Part shown: positions 1 to 5,813 of the stretch, piece after piece | How positions within the stretch are numbered: position 1 is the first letter of the stretch | Layout: each line of letters opens with the position of its first letter | NCBI GenBank assembly: GCA_964642165.1 | Contig: CAZXOC010000218.1 | Span: 1-13,023, forward strand | DNA from: CAYRVX01 sp964642165 | GTDB taxonomy: Bacteria; Planctomycetota; Phycisphaerae; SM23-33 | DNA: 13,023 nt | Direction of reading: 5' to 3' | Program-made: the position numbers and the translations under genes | The notes under the pieces: model-generated | Told to the model about the DNA's origin: nothing | What the model saw: the letters and a program-made list of their open reading frames with translations, nothing else | Database searches by the model: none

Positions 1-7
1 AACAGAT

Positions 8-38
8 CCGTCGCCGTGCGCTGGTCGCAGCGCGACGT
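8..38 (+). repeat. 31-bp direct repeat, copy 1
   Basis: This 31-base stretch begins CCGTCGCCGTGCGCTGGTCG and ends GCGCGACGT. It recurs at 213-243 with a single difference (A at 29, G at 234). It directly precedes the 19-bp array. The near-perfect identity in otherwise degenerate surroundings points to recent duplication of a larger unit. Confidence 0.8.
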
Positions 39-40
39 GT

Positions 41-160
41 GGCGCGCCGTTCGACATTTGGCGCGCCGTTCGACGTTTGGCGCGACGTTCGACGTTCGGC
101 GCGCCGTTCGACGTTTGGCGCGCCGTTCCACGTTCGACGCGACGTTTGGCGCGCCGTTTA
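41..160. repeat. Degenerate 19-bp tandem repeat array
   Basis: The consensus unit is GGCGCGCCGTTCGACGTTT. Full units lie at 41-59, 60-78, 79-97, 98-116 and 117-135, each with zero to three changes. A shortened 12-base unit follows at 136-147 and a terminal partial unit at 148-160. Changes are substitutions such as C to A in GCGCGCC to GCGCGAC, plus one 7-base loss. The array is flanked by the 31-bp repeat on the left and the first hairpin on the right. The even period and short units suggest slippage or unequal recombination. The function is unknown. Confidence 0.8.
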
Positions 161-163
161 GCG

Positions 164-179
164 GGCCCGCTTGCGGGCC
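164..179. repeat. Perfect 7-bp inverted repeat (hairpin 1)
   Basis: GGCCCGC at 164-170 pairs with GCGGGCC at 173-179 around TT. It is the first of three GC hairpins within about 130 bases. All three have CAAG or CTTG at the apex, suggesting a shared element type. There is no adjacent T-run, so it is not a typical intrinsic terminator. Confidence 0.6.
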
Positions 180-182
180 GCG

Positions 183-209
183 TTACCGCGCCGCCAAGCG
201 GCGCGGTAA
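183..209. repeat. Perfect 12-bp inverted repeat (hairpin 2)
   Basis: TTACCGCGCCGC at 183-194 is the exact reverse complement of GCGGCGCGGTAA at 198-209, with a 3-base CAA spacer. This is the strongest hairpin in the window. It lies 207 bases past the hisB stop in the direction of his transcription. It could protect the 3' end of the his mRNA or halt polymerase, but it lacks a poly-U tail on either strand. Confidence 0.7.
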
Positions 210-212
210 GAC

Positions 213-243
213 CCGTCGCCGTGCGCTGGTCGCGGCGCGACGT
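213..243 (+). repeat. 31-bp direct repeat, copy 2
   Basis: This is the second copy of the repeat at 8-38, with 30 of 31 bases identical. It is followed by a perfect tandem duplication of GCGCGACGTTTGG (235-247 and 248-260), which overlaps its 3' end. That 13-mer resembles the short unit at 136-147 of the 19-bp array, so the two repeat families share ancestry. Confidence 0.8.
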
Positions 244-275
244 TTGGGCGCGACGTTTGGGCGAACAACCTGCGC

Positions 276-291
276 GGCCGGCAAGCCGGCC
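276..291. repeat. Perfect 7-bp inverted repeat (hairpin 3)
   Basis: GGCCGGC at 276-282 pairs with GCCGGCC at 285-291 around AA. It is the third hairpin of the block, with the same CAAG apex as hairpin 2, and it directly abuts the start of the 44-bp tandem repeat. Confidence 0.6.
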
Positions 292-410
292 CGCTAAACA
301 ATCGCCCAACGCCTTGTGGACGATCGCCCGACGCCCGCTAAACAGTCGCCCGACGCCTCGTGGACGCCCGACGGACGCCCGCCCGATGTCCGCTAGACAG
401 TCCCTGGACG
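290..410 (+). repeat. Degenerate 44-bp tandem repeat, about 2.5 units
   Basis: CCCGCTAAACAATCGCCCAA at 290 recurs as CCCGCTAAACAGTCGCCCGA at 334, a period of 44. A more diverged third copy begins near 389 (TCCGCTAGACAGTCCC). Each unit includes a GTGGACG-like segment about 27 bases in. The repeat ends at the hisB stop codon. The GGCCCGCTAAAC that opens it (288-299) is the exact reverse complement of 156-167, so an inverted repeat brackets the hairpin block. Confidence 0.7.
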
Positions 411-415
411 CCCGC

Positions 416-1009
416 CTACAGCGAGCCCTTGGTGGAGGGCACGTCGCCGGGGCGGCGCGGGTCGATGGCCTTCGCGGCGCGGAAGGCCTGGGCGAAGGCC
501 TTGAAGATCGCCTCGGCAATGTGATGGTCGTTGGTACCGCAGGGAACGTTCACGTGCAGGTTCAGGCGGGCGTGGTTGGCCACCGCGCGGAAGAACTCCT
601 CCACCAACTGCGTGTCGAACGTGCCGATCTTGTCGCCGGCGAAGCTCACGCGGAACACGACGGCCGGGCGCCCCGACAGGTCCAACGCCACGTTCGCCAG
701 CGCCTCGTCCATCGGCACGGACGCCGAACCGTACCGGCGGATGCCCGCCTTGTCGCCCAGCCCCTGCGCGATGGCCTGGCCGAGGCAGATGCCGACGTCC
801 TCGACGGTGTGGTGGTCGTCCACTTCGAGATCGCCGCCGGCCCGGACGGCCAGGTCGCTCAGGCTGTGCCGCCCGAGGTGGTCGAGCATGTGATCCAGGA
901 AACCGATGCCCGTCTCGGCGCGGACCTTCCCGCTGCCGTCGAGGTCCAGCGTCAGCTCGATCCGCGTCTCTTTGGTCTCGCGCTTGATGGTGGCCGTGCG
1001 GTCGCTCAT
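416..1009 (-). CDS. hisB: Imidazoleglycerol-phosphate dehydratase
   Basis: HisB dehydrates imidazole glycerol phosphate to imidazole acetol phosphate in histidine synthesis, in the cytoplasm, using manganese. The 197-residue product has the full monofunctional length. Family signatures are intact: DHMLDH at 39-44, DDHHTVEDVGI at 64-74, NVPCGTNDHHIAEAIFK at about 154-170, and a C-terminal PSTKG. The histidine-rich motifs supply the metal ligands. There is no fused HisN-type phosphatase domain. The frame is open upstream to 1114, but the ATG at 1009 is chosen. It begins the family-typical MSDRTATIKRETKET, has GGAGGA (1019-1024) nine to ten bases upstream, and overlaps the stop of the preceding small gene as ATGA, which indicates translational coupling. 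It is the last his gene before the repeat block. Confidence 0.97.
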   Translation of the reverse strand: MSDRTATIKRETKETRIELTLDLDGSGKVRAETGIGFLDHMLDHLGRHSLSDLAVRAGGDLEVDDHHTVEDVGICLGQAIAQGLGDKAGIRRYGSASVPMDEALANVALDLSGRPAVVFRVSFAGDKIGTFDTQLVEEFFRAVANHARLNLHVNVPCGTNDHHIAEAIFKAFAQAFRAAKAIDPRRPGDVPSTKGSL

Positions 1010-1122
1010 GTCAGGGCGTCCTCCGTCGGCTCGGTTCGGCCCGGCTCCAGCGGCGCGCCGCAGTCGGGGCATTCGCGGGTGCCGTCGGGCACTTCCCGGC
1101 CGCAAATCGGGCACGTGTCCAT
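1006..1122 (-). CDS. Small double-CxxC zinc-ribbon protein within the his operon
   Basis: This is an unrecognised 38-residue protein beginning MDTCPICGREVPDGTRECPD. Four cysteines in two CPxCG knuckles (C4, C7, C18, C21) match the zinc-ribbon fold found at protein ends or as stand-alone miniproteins. The C-terminal third is acidic and proline-rich. Evidence that it is real: an ATG at 1122, a strong site AGGGAGGT (1128-1135) at ideal spacing, a stop that overlaps the hisB ATG by one base each way (ATGA), and the hisB ribosome binding site embedded in its last codons. It starts 55 bases after the hisC stop. The function is unknown. It may bind zinc structurally, assist a metal-dependent His enzyme, or act mainly as a coupling leader for hisB; these are inferences. 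Its small size means automated gene callers may skip it. Confidence 0.72.
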   Translation of the reverse strand: MDTCPICGREVPDGTRECPDCGAPLEPGRTEPTEDALT

Positions 1123-1128
1123 GGTCGC

Positions 1129-1135
1129 ACCTCCC
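1129..1135 (-). promoter_or_regulatory. Ribosome binding site of the zinc-ribbon gene
   Basis: On the minus strand the sequence reads GGGAGGT and lies six bases upstream of the ATG at 1122. It is one of the best Shine-Dalgarno matches in the window. It is the main argument that this short frame is translated rather than being spacer. Confidence 0.65.
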
Positions 1136-1177
1136 TGGCGCATGGACGAAGCAGACGAACGGACCCGCGCGCCGCGA

Positions 1178-2224
1178 CTAGAGGACCTCGCGGATCGCCC
1201 CCACGAGGGCGGTGTTCTGCTCGTCGGTGCCGACGCTGATCCGCAGCTTGTCGGCCAGCGGCGGCTCTTGGAAGTATCGAATCAGGATGCCCCGTTCCTT
1301 GAGGGCTTCGTAGACCTCTCGCGCCCCGCCGCGGGGCGGGCGGCAGAGCAGGAAGTTCGCCTGGCTCGGCCAGACGCGGAAGCCCATGGCCGCCAGGTCG
1401 CCCGAGAGCTTCGCCCGCGAGGCCCGGACCTTGGCGACGCACTCCCGCTGGTAGGCCTGGTCCTCGATCGCGGCGGCCGCCACCAGGCACGGTACGGCGC
1501 CCACGTTGTAGCTGTCCTTGACCTTGACCAGGCCGGCGAGGATGTCCGGGTGGCCCACGCCGAAGCCCAGGCGCAGGCCCGCCAGCGAGTAGCCCTTCGA
1601 CAGCGTCCGCAGGACGAGCACGTTGGCGTGCTCGCGGACCAGCGAGAGGGCGTTCTGGTCGGCGAAGTCCACGTAGGCCTCGTCGACCACCAGCAGCCCC
1701 GCGACGCGCGACGCCAGCTCGCCCAGCGCCTCGGTGGCGAAGCCCGTGCCGGAGGGGGCGTTGGGGTTGACGACGATCGTGACGGCAGCGCCGGCGGCGA
1801 CGAGCTCGTCGGCCGGCAAGTGGAAGTCCTCGTCGAACGGCACCTCGGCCAGCTCGGCCTGCTGGATCCCCGCCAGCGTGCGGAAGAGCGAGTAGGTCGG
1901 CACGGGACAGGCGACCGTCCGCCCGGGCTCGGCGCAGGCCCGGAAGACCATCGTCAGCAGGTCGTCGCTGCCGTTGCCGGGGAGGATCCAGTCCGCCGGC
2001 ACGGACAGCACCGCCGCGGCGGCCTCGCGGAAGGCCCGCGCCGTCGGGTGCGAGTAGCGCCGCAGCCGCTCGCCGTCGAACTCGCGCAGGACGCGCATCG
2101 CCGCCGGCGAGGGCGGGTAGGGGTTCTCGTTCGTGTTGATCTTGATGACCTTCTCGCCCGGCGCGGGCTGCTCGCCCGGCACGTAGCCGGTCATCGCGTC
2201 GATGCTGTCGCGGAAGTAGGTCAT
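1178..2224 (-). CDS. hisC: Histidinol-phosphate aminotransferase
   Basis: HisC is a fold-type I PLP aminotransferase that transfers an amino group from glutamate to imidazole acetol phosphate, giving histidinol phosphate. The 348-residue product has the usual length. Visible landmarks are INTNENPYPPSP (29-40), substrate-side YSHP (57-60), GNGSD (83-87), NPNAPSG (153-159), DEAYVDF (181-187) where Asp181 contacts the PLP ring nitrogen, and TLSKGYSLAGLRLGF with Lys210 as the Schiff-base lysine and Arg218 as phosphate ligand. The frame opens further upstream to 2314, but the ATG at 2224 is preferred. It has AGGTGG about five bases upstream and gives the family-typical N-terminus, whereas the longer form would run back over the hisD stop. 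It lies 49 bases after hisD. The next gene, the zinc-ribbon miniprotein, begins 55 bases on. Confidence 0.97.
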   Translation of the reverse strand: MTYFRDSIDAMTGYVPGEQPAPGEKVIKINTNENPYPPSPAAMRVLREFDGERLRRYSHPTARAFREAAAAVLSVPADWILPGNGSDDLLTMVFRACAEPGRTVACPVPTYSLFRTLAGIQQAELAEVPFDEDFHLPADELVAAGAAVTIVVNPNAPSGTGFATEALGELASRVAGLLVVDEAYVDFADQNALSLVREHANVLVLRTLSKGYSLAGLRLGFGVGHPDILAGLVKVKDSYNVGAVPCLVAAAAIEDQAYQRECVAKVRASRAKLSGDLAAMGFRVWPSQANFLLCRPPRGGAREVYEALKERGILIRYFQEPPLADKLRISVGTDEQNTALVGAIREVL

Positions 2225-2273
2225 CGGAACCACCTGCGGAACAGGGCAGCAGTCTCTCAAGCCAATGGGAAGT

Positions 2274-3608
2274 CTAGCCGTCGTGGCCCAGTCGAATCCC
2301 GAGCGCGCCTGCATGGCCTGCCAAGCCCTCGCGCGTGGCGAAGTCCATCGTGTCAGGCGCGTCCGCCGCCAGCGAGGCCGCGTCGTATCGCAGGATGCTG
2401 GTGGCCTTGAGGAACTCGTTGCAGCTCAGCGGGCTGAAGAACCGGGCCGTCCCGCCCGTGGGCAGGACGTGGCTGGGGCCGGCGTAGTAGTCGCCCAGCG
2501 GGACGGGCGTGTGCGGCCCCAGGAACGCCGCCCCGGCGTTGCGGATCTTCGCCAGCGCCGCGTCGTCGTCGGCCGTGACGATCTGGAGGTGCTCCGGCGC
2601 GAAGTCGCCGGCCACCTCGCAGGCGGCGGCGAGGTCCGGCACGACGAGCAGCGCGCTGTACCGCTGAAGCCCGCGCCGCAGCCCTTCGGCCCGGTCCAGG
2701 GCCGGAAGCTGCTCCTCGATGGCGGCGGCGACGGCCTCGGCGAGACCGCGCGACGGCGTCACGAGGACGGCCGAACCGGGGTCGTGCTCCGCCTGGGCGA
2801 GAAGGTCGGCGGCGACCCACGCCGCCTCGGCCGTGTCGTCGGCCACGATCAGCACCTCGCTGGGCCCGGCGAGGCTGTCGATGCCGACGCGCCCGAAGAG
2901 TTGGCGCTTCGCCTCGGTGATGAAGGCGTTGCCCGGGCCGACGATCTTGCACGCCGCCGGGACGGTCTCCGTGCCGATCGCCAGGGCCGCCAGTCCCGCC
3001 GTGCCGCTGACGCGATAGACCTCCTCGATGCCCAGCTCGCGCGCGACGGCCAGCACGAGCGGGCTGACGTCGCCGGCGGTCGTCGGGGGGCTGACGAGGG
3101 CGATCTCGCCCACGCCGGCGACGGCGGCCGGCACGAGCGTCATCAACGCGCTGGAGATCAGCACGGCGCCCGTGCCGCTGCCGCCGGGGACGAACACGCC
3201 CACGCGGTCGACCGGCGTGTAGCGCACGCCCAGCACGCGCCCGCCCCGGACCAGCGGCGGCGGGTCGCGGTGGCGGATCGCCTCCTGGTACTCGCGGATG
3301 TTCGCGATCGCGCGGCGCATCAGCGCCAGGAAGTCGGCGTCGGCCGAGGCGTGCGCCGCCCGGAGCCTCTCCGCCTCGACGCGCATCGTCTCCGGCGTCA
3401 GCTCGACCTTCTCGATGCGCCGCGTCAAGTCGATCACGGCCGCGTCGCCGCGGGCCTCGACGTCCGCGATCACCTCCGCGACCGCCTGGCGGACGTTCTC
3501 GTCCCCCGTGGCGGTGCCGGTCAGCCCGCCGCCGCGCAGGGCGTCTCGCACGGCGAGCACGGCCGGATCGGAAAGCGGCCGGTCCGTCTCGATGATGGGC
3601 ACGGTCAT
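2274..3608 (-). CDS. hisD: Histidinol dehydrogenase
   Basis: HisD performs the last two steps of histidine synthesis, the NAD-dependent four-electron oxidation of histidinol to histidine, as a zinc enzyme. The product is 444 residues, close to the usual 430. All key residues are visible: zinc ligands Gln272 and His275 in AQAEHD, Asp373 in GDYYAGPSH, and His432 in EGLAGHAGALGIR, plus the catalytic pair Glu339-His340 in FAPEH. The nucleotide-binding region includes GVFVPGG (137-143) and VGPGNAF (223-229), and AGPSEVLI (247-254) is also typical. The start is the ATG at 3608, with only a modest GGGGA upstream. It is the first gene of this his transcript. The region upstream is shared with a divergent acyltransferase gene, so the operon promoter should lie in 3609-3779. 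Confidence 0.97.
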   Translation of the reverse strand: MTVPIIETDRPLSDPAVLAVRDALRGGGLTGTATGDENVRQAVAEVIADVEARGDAAVIDLTRRIEKVELTPETMRVEAERLRAAHASADADFLALMRRAIANIREYQEAIRHRDPPPLVRGGRVLGVRYTPVDRVGVFVPGGSGTGAVLISSALMTLVPAAVAGVGEIALVSPPTTAGDVSPLVLAVARELGIEEVYRVSGTAGLAALAIGTETVPAACKIVGPGNAFITEAKRQLFGRVGIDSLAGPSEVLIVADDTAEAAWVAADLLAQAEHDPGSAVLVTPSRGLAEAVAAAIEEQLPALDRAEGLRRGLQRYSALLVVPDLAAACEVAGDFAPEHLQIVTADDDAALAKIRNAGAAFLGPHTPVPLGDYYAGPSHVLPTGGTARFFSPLSCNEFLKATSILRYDAASLAADAPDTMDFATREGLAGHAGALGIRLGHDG

Positions 3609-3693
3609 AGTCCCCGGAATCTACGGGAAGCGGCCCGCCGCTGCAACGTCGCCCGACGGACAATGCGCCCCCGGCGACCGCGCCGGGACGCGG

Positions 3694-3722
3694 TTGACTG
3701 CCTGCCGCCGCGGCGATAGACA
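3694..3722 (+). promoter_or_regulatory. Candidate sigma70-type promoter for the acyltransferase/racemase pair
   Basis: TTGACT (3694-3699, five of six to consensus) is followed after exactly 17 bases by TAGACA (3717-3722, three of six). The predicted start near 3730 would leave a leader of about 50 bases that includes the alternative hairpins at 3732-3752. In such GC-rich DNA a TTGACT with perfect spacing is unusual, but the -10 box is weak. Confidence 0.4.
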
Positions 3723-3731
3723 AGCAGCACC

Positions 3732-3752
3732 GGCCGCTGGAGCGGCCAGCGG
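3732..3752 (+). repeat. Two overlapping, mutually exclusive hairpins in the leader
   Basis: GGCCGCT (3732-3738) can pair with AGCGGCC (3741-3747). Alternatively CCGCTGG (3734-3740) can pair with CCAGCGG (3746-3752). Both stems are perfect 7-mers and use overlapping bases, so only one can form. They lie between the candidate promoter and the start codon, where they could influence translation. This is an inference from pairing only. Confidence 0.4.
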
Positions 3753-3779
3753 TCGTGCGCGACCTGCGATCGGGAGCGA

Positions 3780-5084
3780 GTGACGGTGACCTCTACGGGC
3801 GACGCCGGCGAGTTCGACGCGGTGATGGACGCCCTGGGCGTCGGGCCCGGGCGCGACGGCTGGCGCGACGGCTGGGACGAGAGCCGGCGATCGTTCGACC
3901 CGGGGCGGCTGGGCTTCCTCCGCCCGGCGTTCGTGCGCCGCCTCTGCGGGGAGCTGGGCATCCCGGGCGACGTCCGCGAGGCCGTCGTCGCGTCGCTCGC
4001 CGCGTTCGAGCAGCGCCCGGCGCTGAAGCGTCTCGCCTGGCACTGCCATCGGAGGCTCTTTGTCTCCCCGCCGCCGGATGCCGGCGAGCCGCCGAAGATC
4101 GAGCTGCCCTGGCCGAGCGCCCCGGACGAGCTGCCCCCGTGGGGCGAGATGTTCCACGCCGTGGTGCTGCTGTCGGGCGGGCGGTTCCTGCAGAAGCTGC
4201 ACGCCTCGCGCGGCATCGGCGCCGAGGTGACGCGCGACACGGCCGGCGACCTGACGCTGTGGATGCGCCACTACCGCCGGCGGACGGGCCGGTGGGGCCT
4301 CGACCAGGCGCGCTGGCTGGTGAGCCACTTCACGGGGCGCATCTTCCGGCTGGGGCGGCTCCAGTTCCGCTTCGAGGCCTTCGAGCGCGACGTCCGCGCG
4401 TATCGCAACCGCGAGGACGGGCGTGTGGTCCTGCTGGCGCCCGGCGGGGCGCGCTTCCGCGCGGACGGCCAGTTCGACGGCACCGGCGGCGTCCGCGACG
4501 AGGCGGGGGCGTGGACGAGCGTCCTGACCGACGACGCCGGCCGCGTTCGCGGCTGCGCCATCTCGCCGGACGGGCGCGCGCAGCGCGAGCCGATCGAGCT
4601 GCCCGCCGACCGATGGCGGCTCGTCCTGCGCAGGGGCGACGCCGTCCTGGGCGTGCACATCCCCGCGGGCGAGCCGATGACGCACGCGGCCTGCGGCGAG
4701 TCGTTCGGGCGGGCGGCGGCGTTCTTCGCGCGGCACTTCCCCGAGGTCGCCTACCGGGCGTTTCACTGCGGGTCGTGGTTCCTGGACAACCAGTTCGCCC
4801 GCCTGCTGCCGGCGTCGTCCAACATCCGCCGCTTCCAGGAGGAGGTCTACCTCTATCCGCTGCCGGGCGCGGGCGACGAGCAGACGTTCGAGCGCGTCTT
4901 CGGGCGGCGGTTCGACGACCTTGGCGACGCGCCGCGCGACACGGCCCTGCGGCGGGCCATCGTGGCGCACCTCCGCGGCGGCGGGCACTTCCACGCCGGC
5001 GGCATGCTCCTGTTCCCCGAGGACCTCAACTGGGGCCGCAAAGTGTACCGCCGCATGCGCGGCCTGGAGAGCGACGATGGCTAG
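3780..5084 (+). CDS. Predicted GNAT-like acyltransferase-domain protein (NAT_N/GNAT_C type)
   Basis: The 434-residue product resembles, from memory, the two-domain acyltransferase-like family with NAT_N and GNAT_C regions found in Firmicutes and Planctomycetota. The supporting stretch is GVHIPAGEPM (291-300), followed by a helix with ESFGRAAAFFARHFPE (307-322), CGSWFLDNQFARLLP (330-344) and SSNIRRFQEEVYLYP (346-360). The N-terminal half (about 1-200) is helical. No signal peptide or membrane segment is seen, so it is probably cytoplasmic. No family member known to me has a proven substrate. The start is a GTG. The one at 3780 sits only three bases after GGGAG (3772-3776), while the GTG at 3786 has nine bases and may be the true start. 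It overlaps the downstream racemase-like gene by eight bases, so the two proteins probably act together. Confidence 0.8.
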   Translation: MTVTSTGDAGEFDAVMDALGVGPGRDGWRDGWDESRRSFDPGRLGFLRPAFVRRLCGELGIPGDVREAVVASLAAFEQRPALKRLAWHCHRRLFVSPPPDAGEPPKIELPWPSAPDELPPWGEMFHAVVLLSGGRFLQKLHASRGIGAEVTRDTAGDLTLWMRHYRRRTGRWGLDQARWLVSHFTGRIFRLGRLQFRFEAFERDVRAYRNREDGRVVLLAPGGARFRADGQFDGTGGVRDEAGAWTSVLTDDAGRVRGCAISPDGRAQREPIELPADRWRLVLRRGDAVLGVHIPAGEPMTHAACGESFGRAAAFFARHFPEVAYRAFHCGSWFLDNQFARLLPASSNIRRFQEEVYLYPLPGAGDEQTFERVFGRRFDDLGDAPRDTALRRAIVAHLRGGGHFHAGGMLLFPEDLNWGRKVYRRMRGLESDDG

Positions 5085-5772
5085 GCACATCGGCATCGTG
5101 GCGTGCAGCGCCGAGGGCGCGGCGCTGTGCTACCGGACGATCTGCGCCGAGGGCGCGCGGACCATGGGCGAGCACAACCACCCCGAGATCACCATGCACA
5201 CGCACCCGCTGGCGGAGTACCTGGTGCACATCCGCGGCGGCAACTGGCCGGCGGTGGGCGAGCTGATGCTCTCCTCGGCGCGGATCGTCGCGGCCGCGGG
5301 GGCCGATCTCGCGATCTCGCCCGACAACACGATCCACGAGGCGTTCGAGCACGTCGAGCCGCGCTCGCCCATCCCCTGGCTGCATATCGCCCGCGAGGTC
5401 GCGCGCGAGGCCCGGGTCGCCGGCTACCGGACCGTCACCGTCCTGGGCACGAAGTACCTGATGACCGGGGCGGTGTACCCCGACGCGCTGGCGGCGGAGG
5501 GCGTCGAGCGTCTCATCCCCGACGAGGGCGACCGCGAGCGGATCGACGGGGTGATCTTCGGCGAGCTGGTCCGCGGCGTGTTCACCGATGAGTCGCGCGC
5601 GTACTTCCACGACGTGATCCGGCGGATGAAGGCCCGCGGCGCCGAGGCCGTCGTGCTCGGCTGCACCGAGATCCCCCTGCTGGTCCGCCCCGCCGGATCC
5701 CCCCTGCCGACGCTGGACTCGACGCGTCTCCTGGCCCGCGCCGCCCTCCGCGAGGCGACGCGTCAAAGCTGA
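5077..5772 (+). CDS. Aspartate/glutamate racemase family protein
   Basis: This 231-residue cytoplasmic protein has the Asp/Glu racemase two-lobe pattern. It opens HIGIVACSAEGAALCYRTI, has the first-lobe motif SPDNTIHEAF (81-90), TVLGTKYLMTGAVY (121-134) and the second-lobe motif VVLGCTEIPLLV (192-203). Classical cofactor-independent racemases use two cysteines. Here Cys196 is present, but the first is replaced by Asp83 in PDNTIH where aspartate racemases have PCNTAH. True two-base racemization is therefore doubtful; it may be a one-sided epimerase, lyase or isomerase. Cys10 near the N-terminus is an extra candidate. The start at the ATG 5077 has GGAGAG five bases upstream and overlaps the acyltransferase gene by eight bases. 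The frame is open further left, but that part is a shadow of the upstream gene. Confidence 0.88.
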   Translation: MARHIGIVACSAEGAALCYRTICAEGARTMGEHNHPEITMHTHPLAEYLVHIRGGNWPAVGELMLSSARIVAAAGADLAISPDNTIHEAFEHVEPRSPIPWLHIAREVAREARVAGYRTVTVLGTKYLMTGAVYPDALAAEGVERLIPDEGDRERIDGVIFGELVRGVFTDESRAYFHDVIRRMKARGAEAVVLGCTEIPLLVRPAGSPLPTLDSTRLLARAALREATRQS

Positions 5773-5813
5773 CCGCACCAAGCCGGTCGGCGAGCGGTCC
5801 GGATTGGACAAGG

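Larger units (their letters stand above)
1..415. repeat. Non-coding structured repeat region downstream of hisB
   Basis: No credible gene lies in this stretch. Open frames run through it only because GC-rich repeats lack stop codons, and their translations are repetitive Arg/Ala/Thr strings. It contains a degenerate 19-bp tandem array (41-160), a 31-bp direct repeat in two copies (8-38 and 213-243), a perfect 13-bp tandem duplication (235-247 and 248-260), three perfect hairpins, a 12-bp inverted repeat (156-167 and 288-299) and a roughly 44-bp tandem repeat (290 to about 410). The first window bases, AACAG, match the motif CTAAACAG inside the 44-bp repeat, so the block probably continues to the left. 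It lies immediately 3' of the hisB stop on the minus strand and could form the end of that transcript, but no T-tract terminator is visible. Whether it is a dispersed REP/MITE-like family cannot be told from one window. Confidence 0.75.
3609..3779. other. Divergent intergenic region between hisD and the acyltransferase gene
   Basis: This 171-base region separates the his operon (leftward) from the acyltransferase/racemase pair (rightward). It includes a candidate rightward promoter (3694-3722), a 7-bp hairpin at 3670-3687 (CCCGGCG/CGCCGGG around ACCG) and two mutually exclusive hairpins at 3732-3752. No convincing leftward promoter, T-box, riboswitch or his-leader peptide rich in His codons was found. 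Confidence 0.6.

Noticed and set aside
41..160. Possible CRISPR array
   Set aside because: The units are contiguous with no unique spacers, and no cas genes are near.
16..297. 93-codon frame in the left repeat block
   Set aside because: Its translation is a repeat of RRSTF/RRAVR-like units created by the 19-bp array, and it has no ribosome binding site.
77..2410. 777-codon plus-strand open frame opposite hisB and hisC
   Set aside because: It is antisense to two clear enzymes and reads as Arg/Ala/Gly/Val-rich low-complexity protein. In GC-rich DNA the opposite strand often lacks stops.
3618..3646. Candidate leftward hisD promoter (TTGCAG, 17 bases, TAGATT)
   Set aside because: The -35 box matches only three of six, and the predicted start would fall about two bases before the ATG, leaving no room for the GGGGA site. 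A leaderless mRNA is possible but unsupported.
5771..5813. Bidirectional terminator between the convergent racemase and ABC genes
   Set aside because: Only a 6-bp stem (GACCGC 5771-5776 and GCGGTC 5794-5799) with a 17-base loop and no T-run was found. This is too weak to call.
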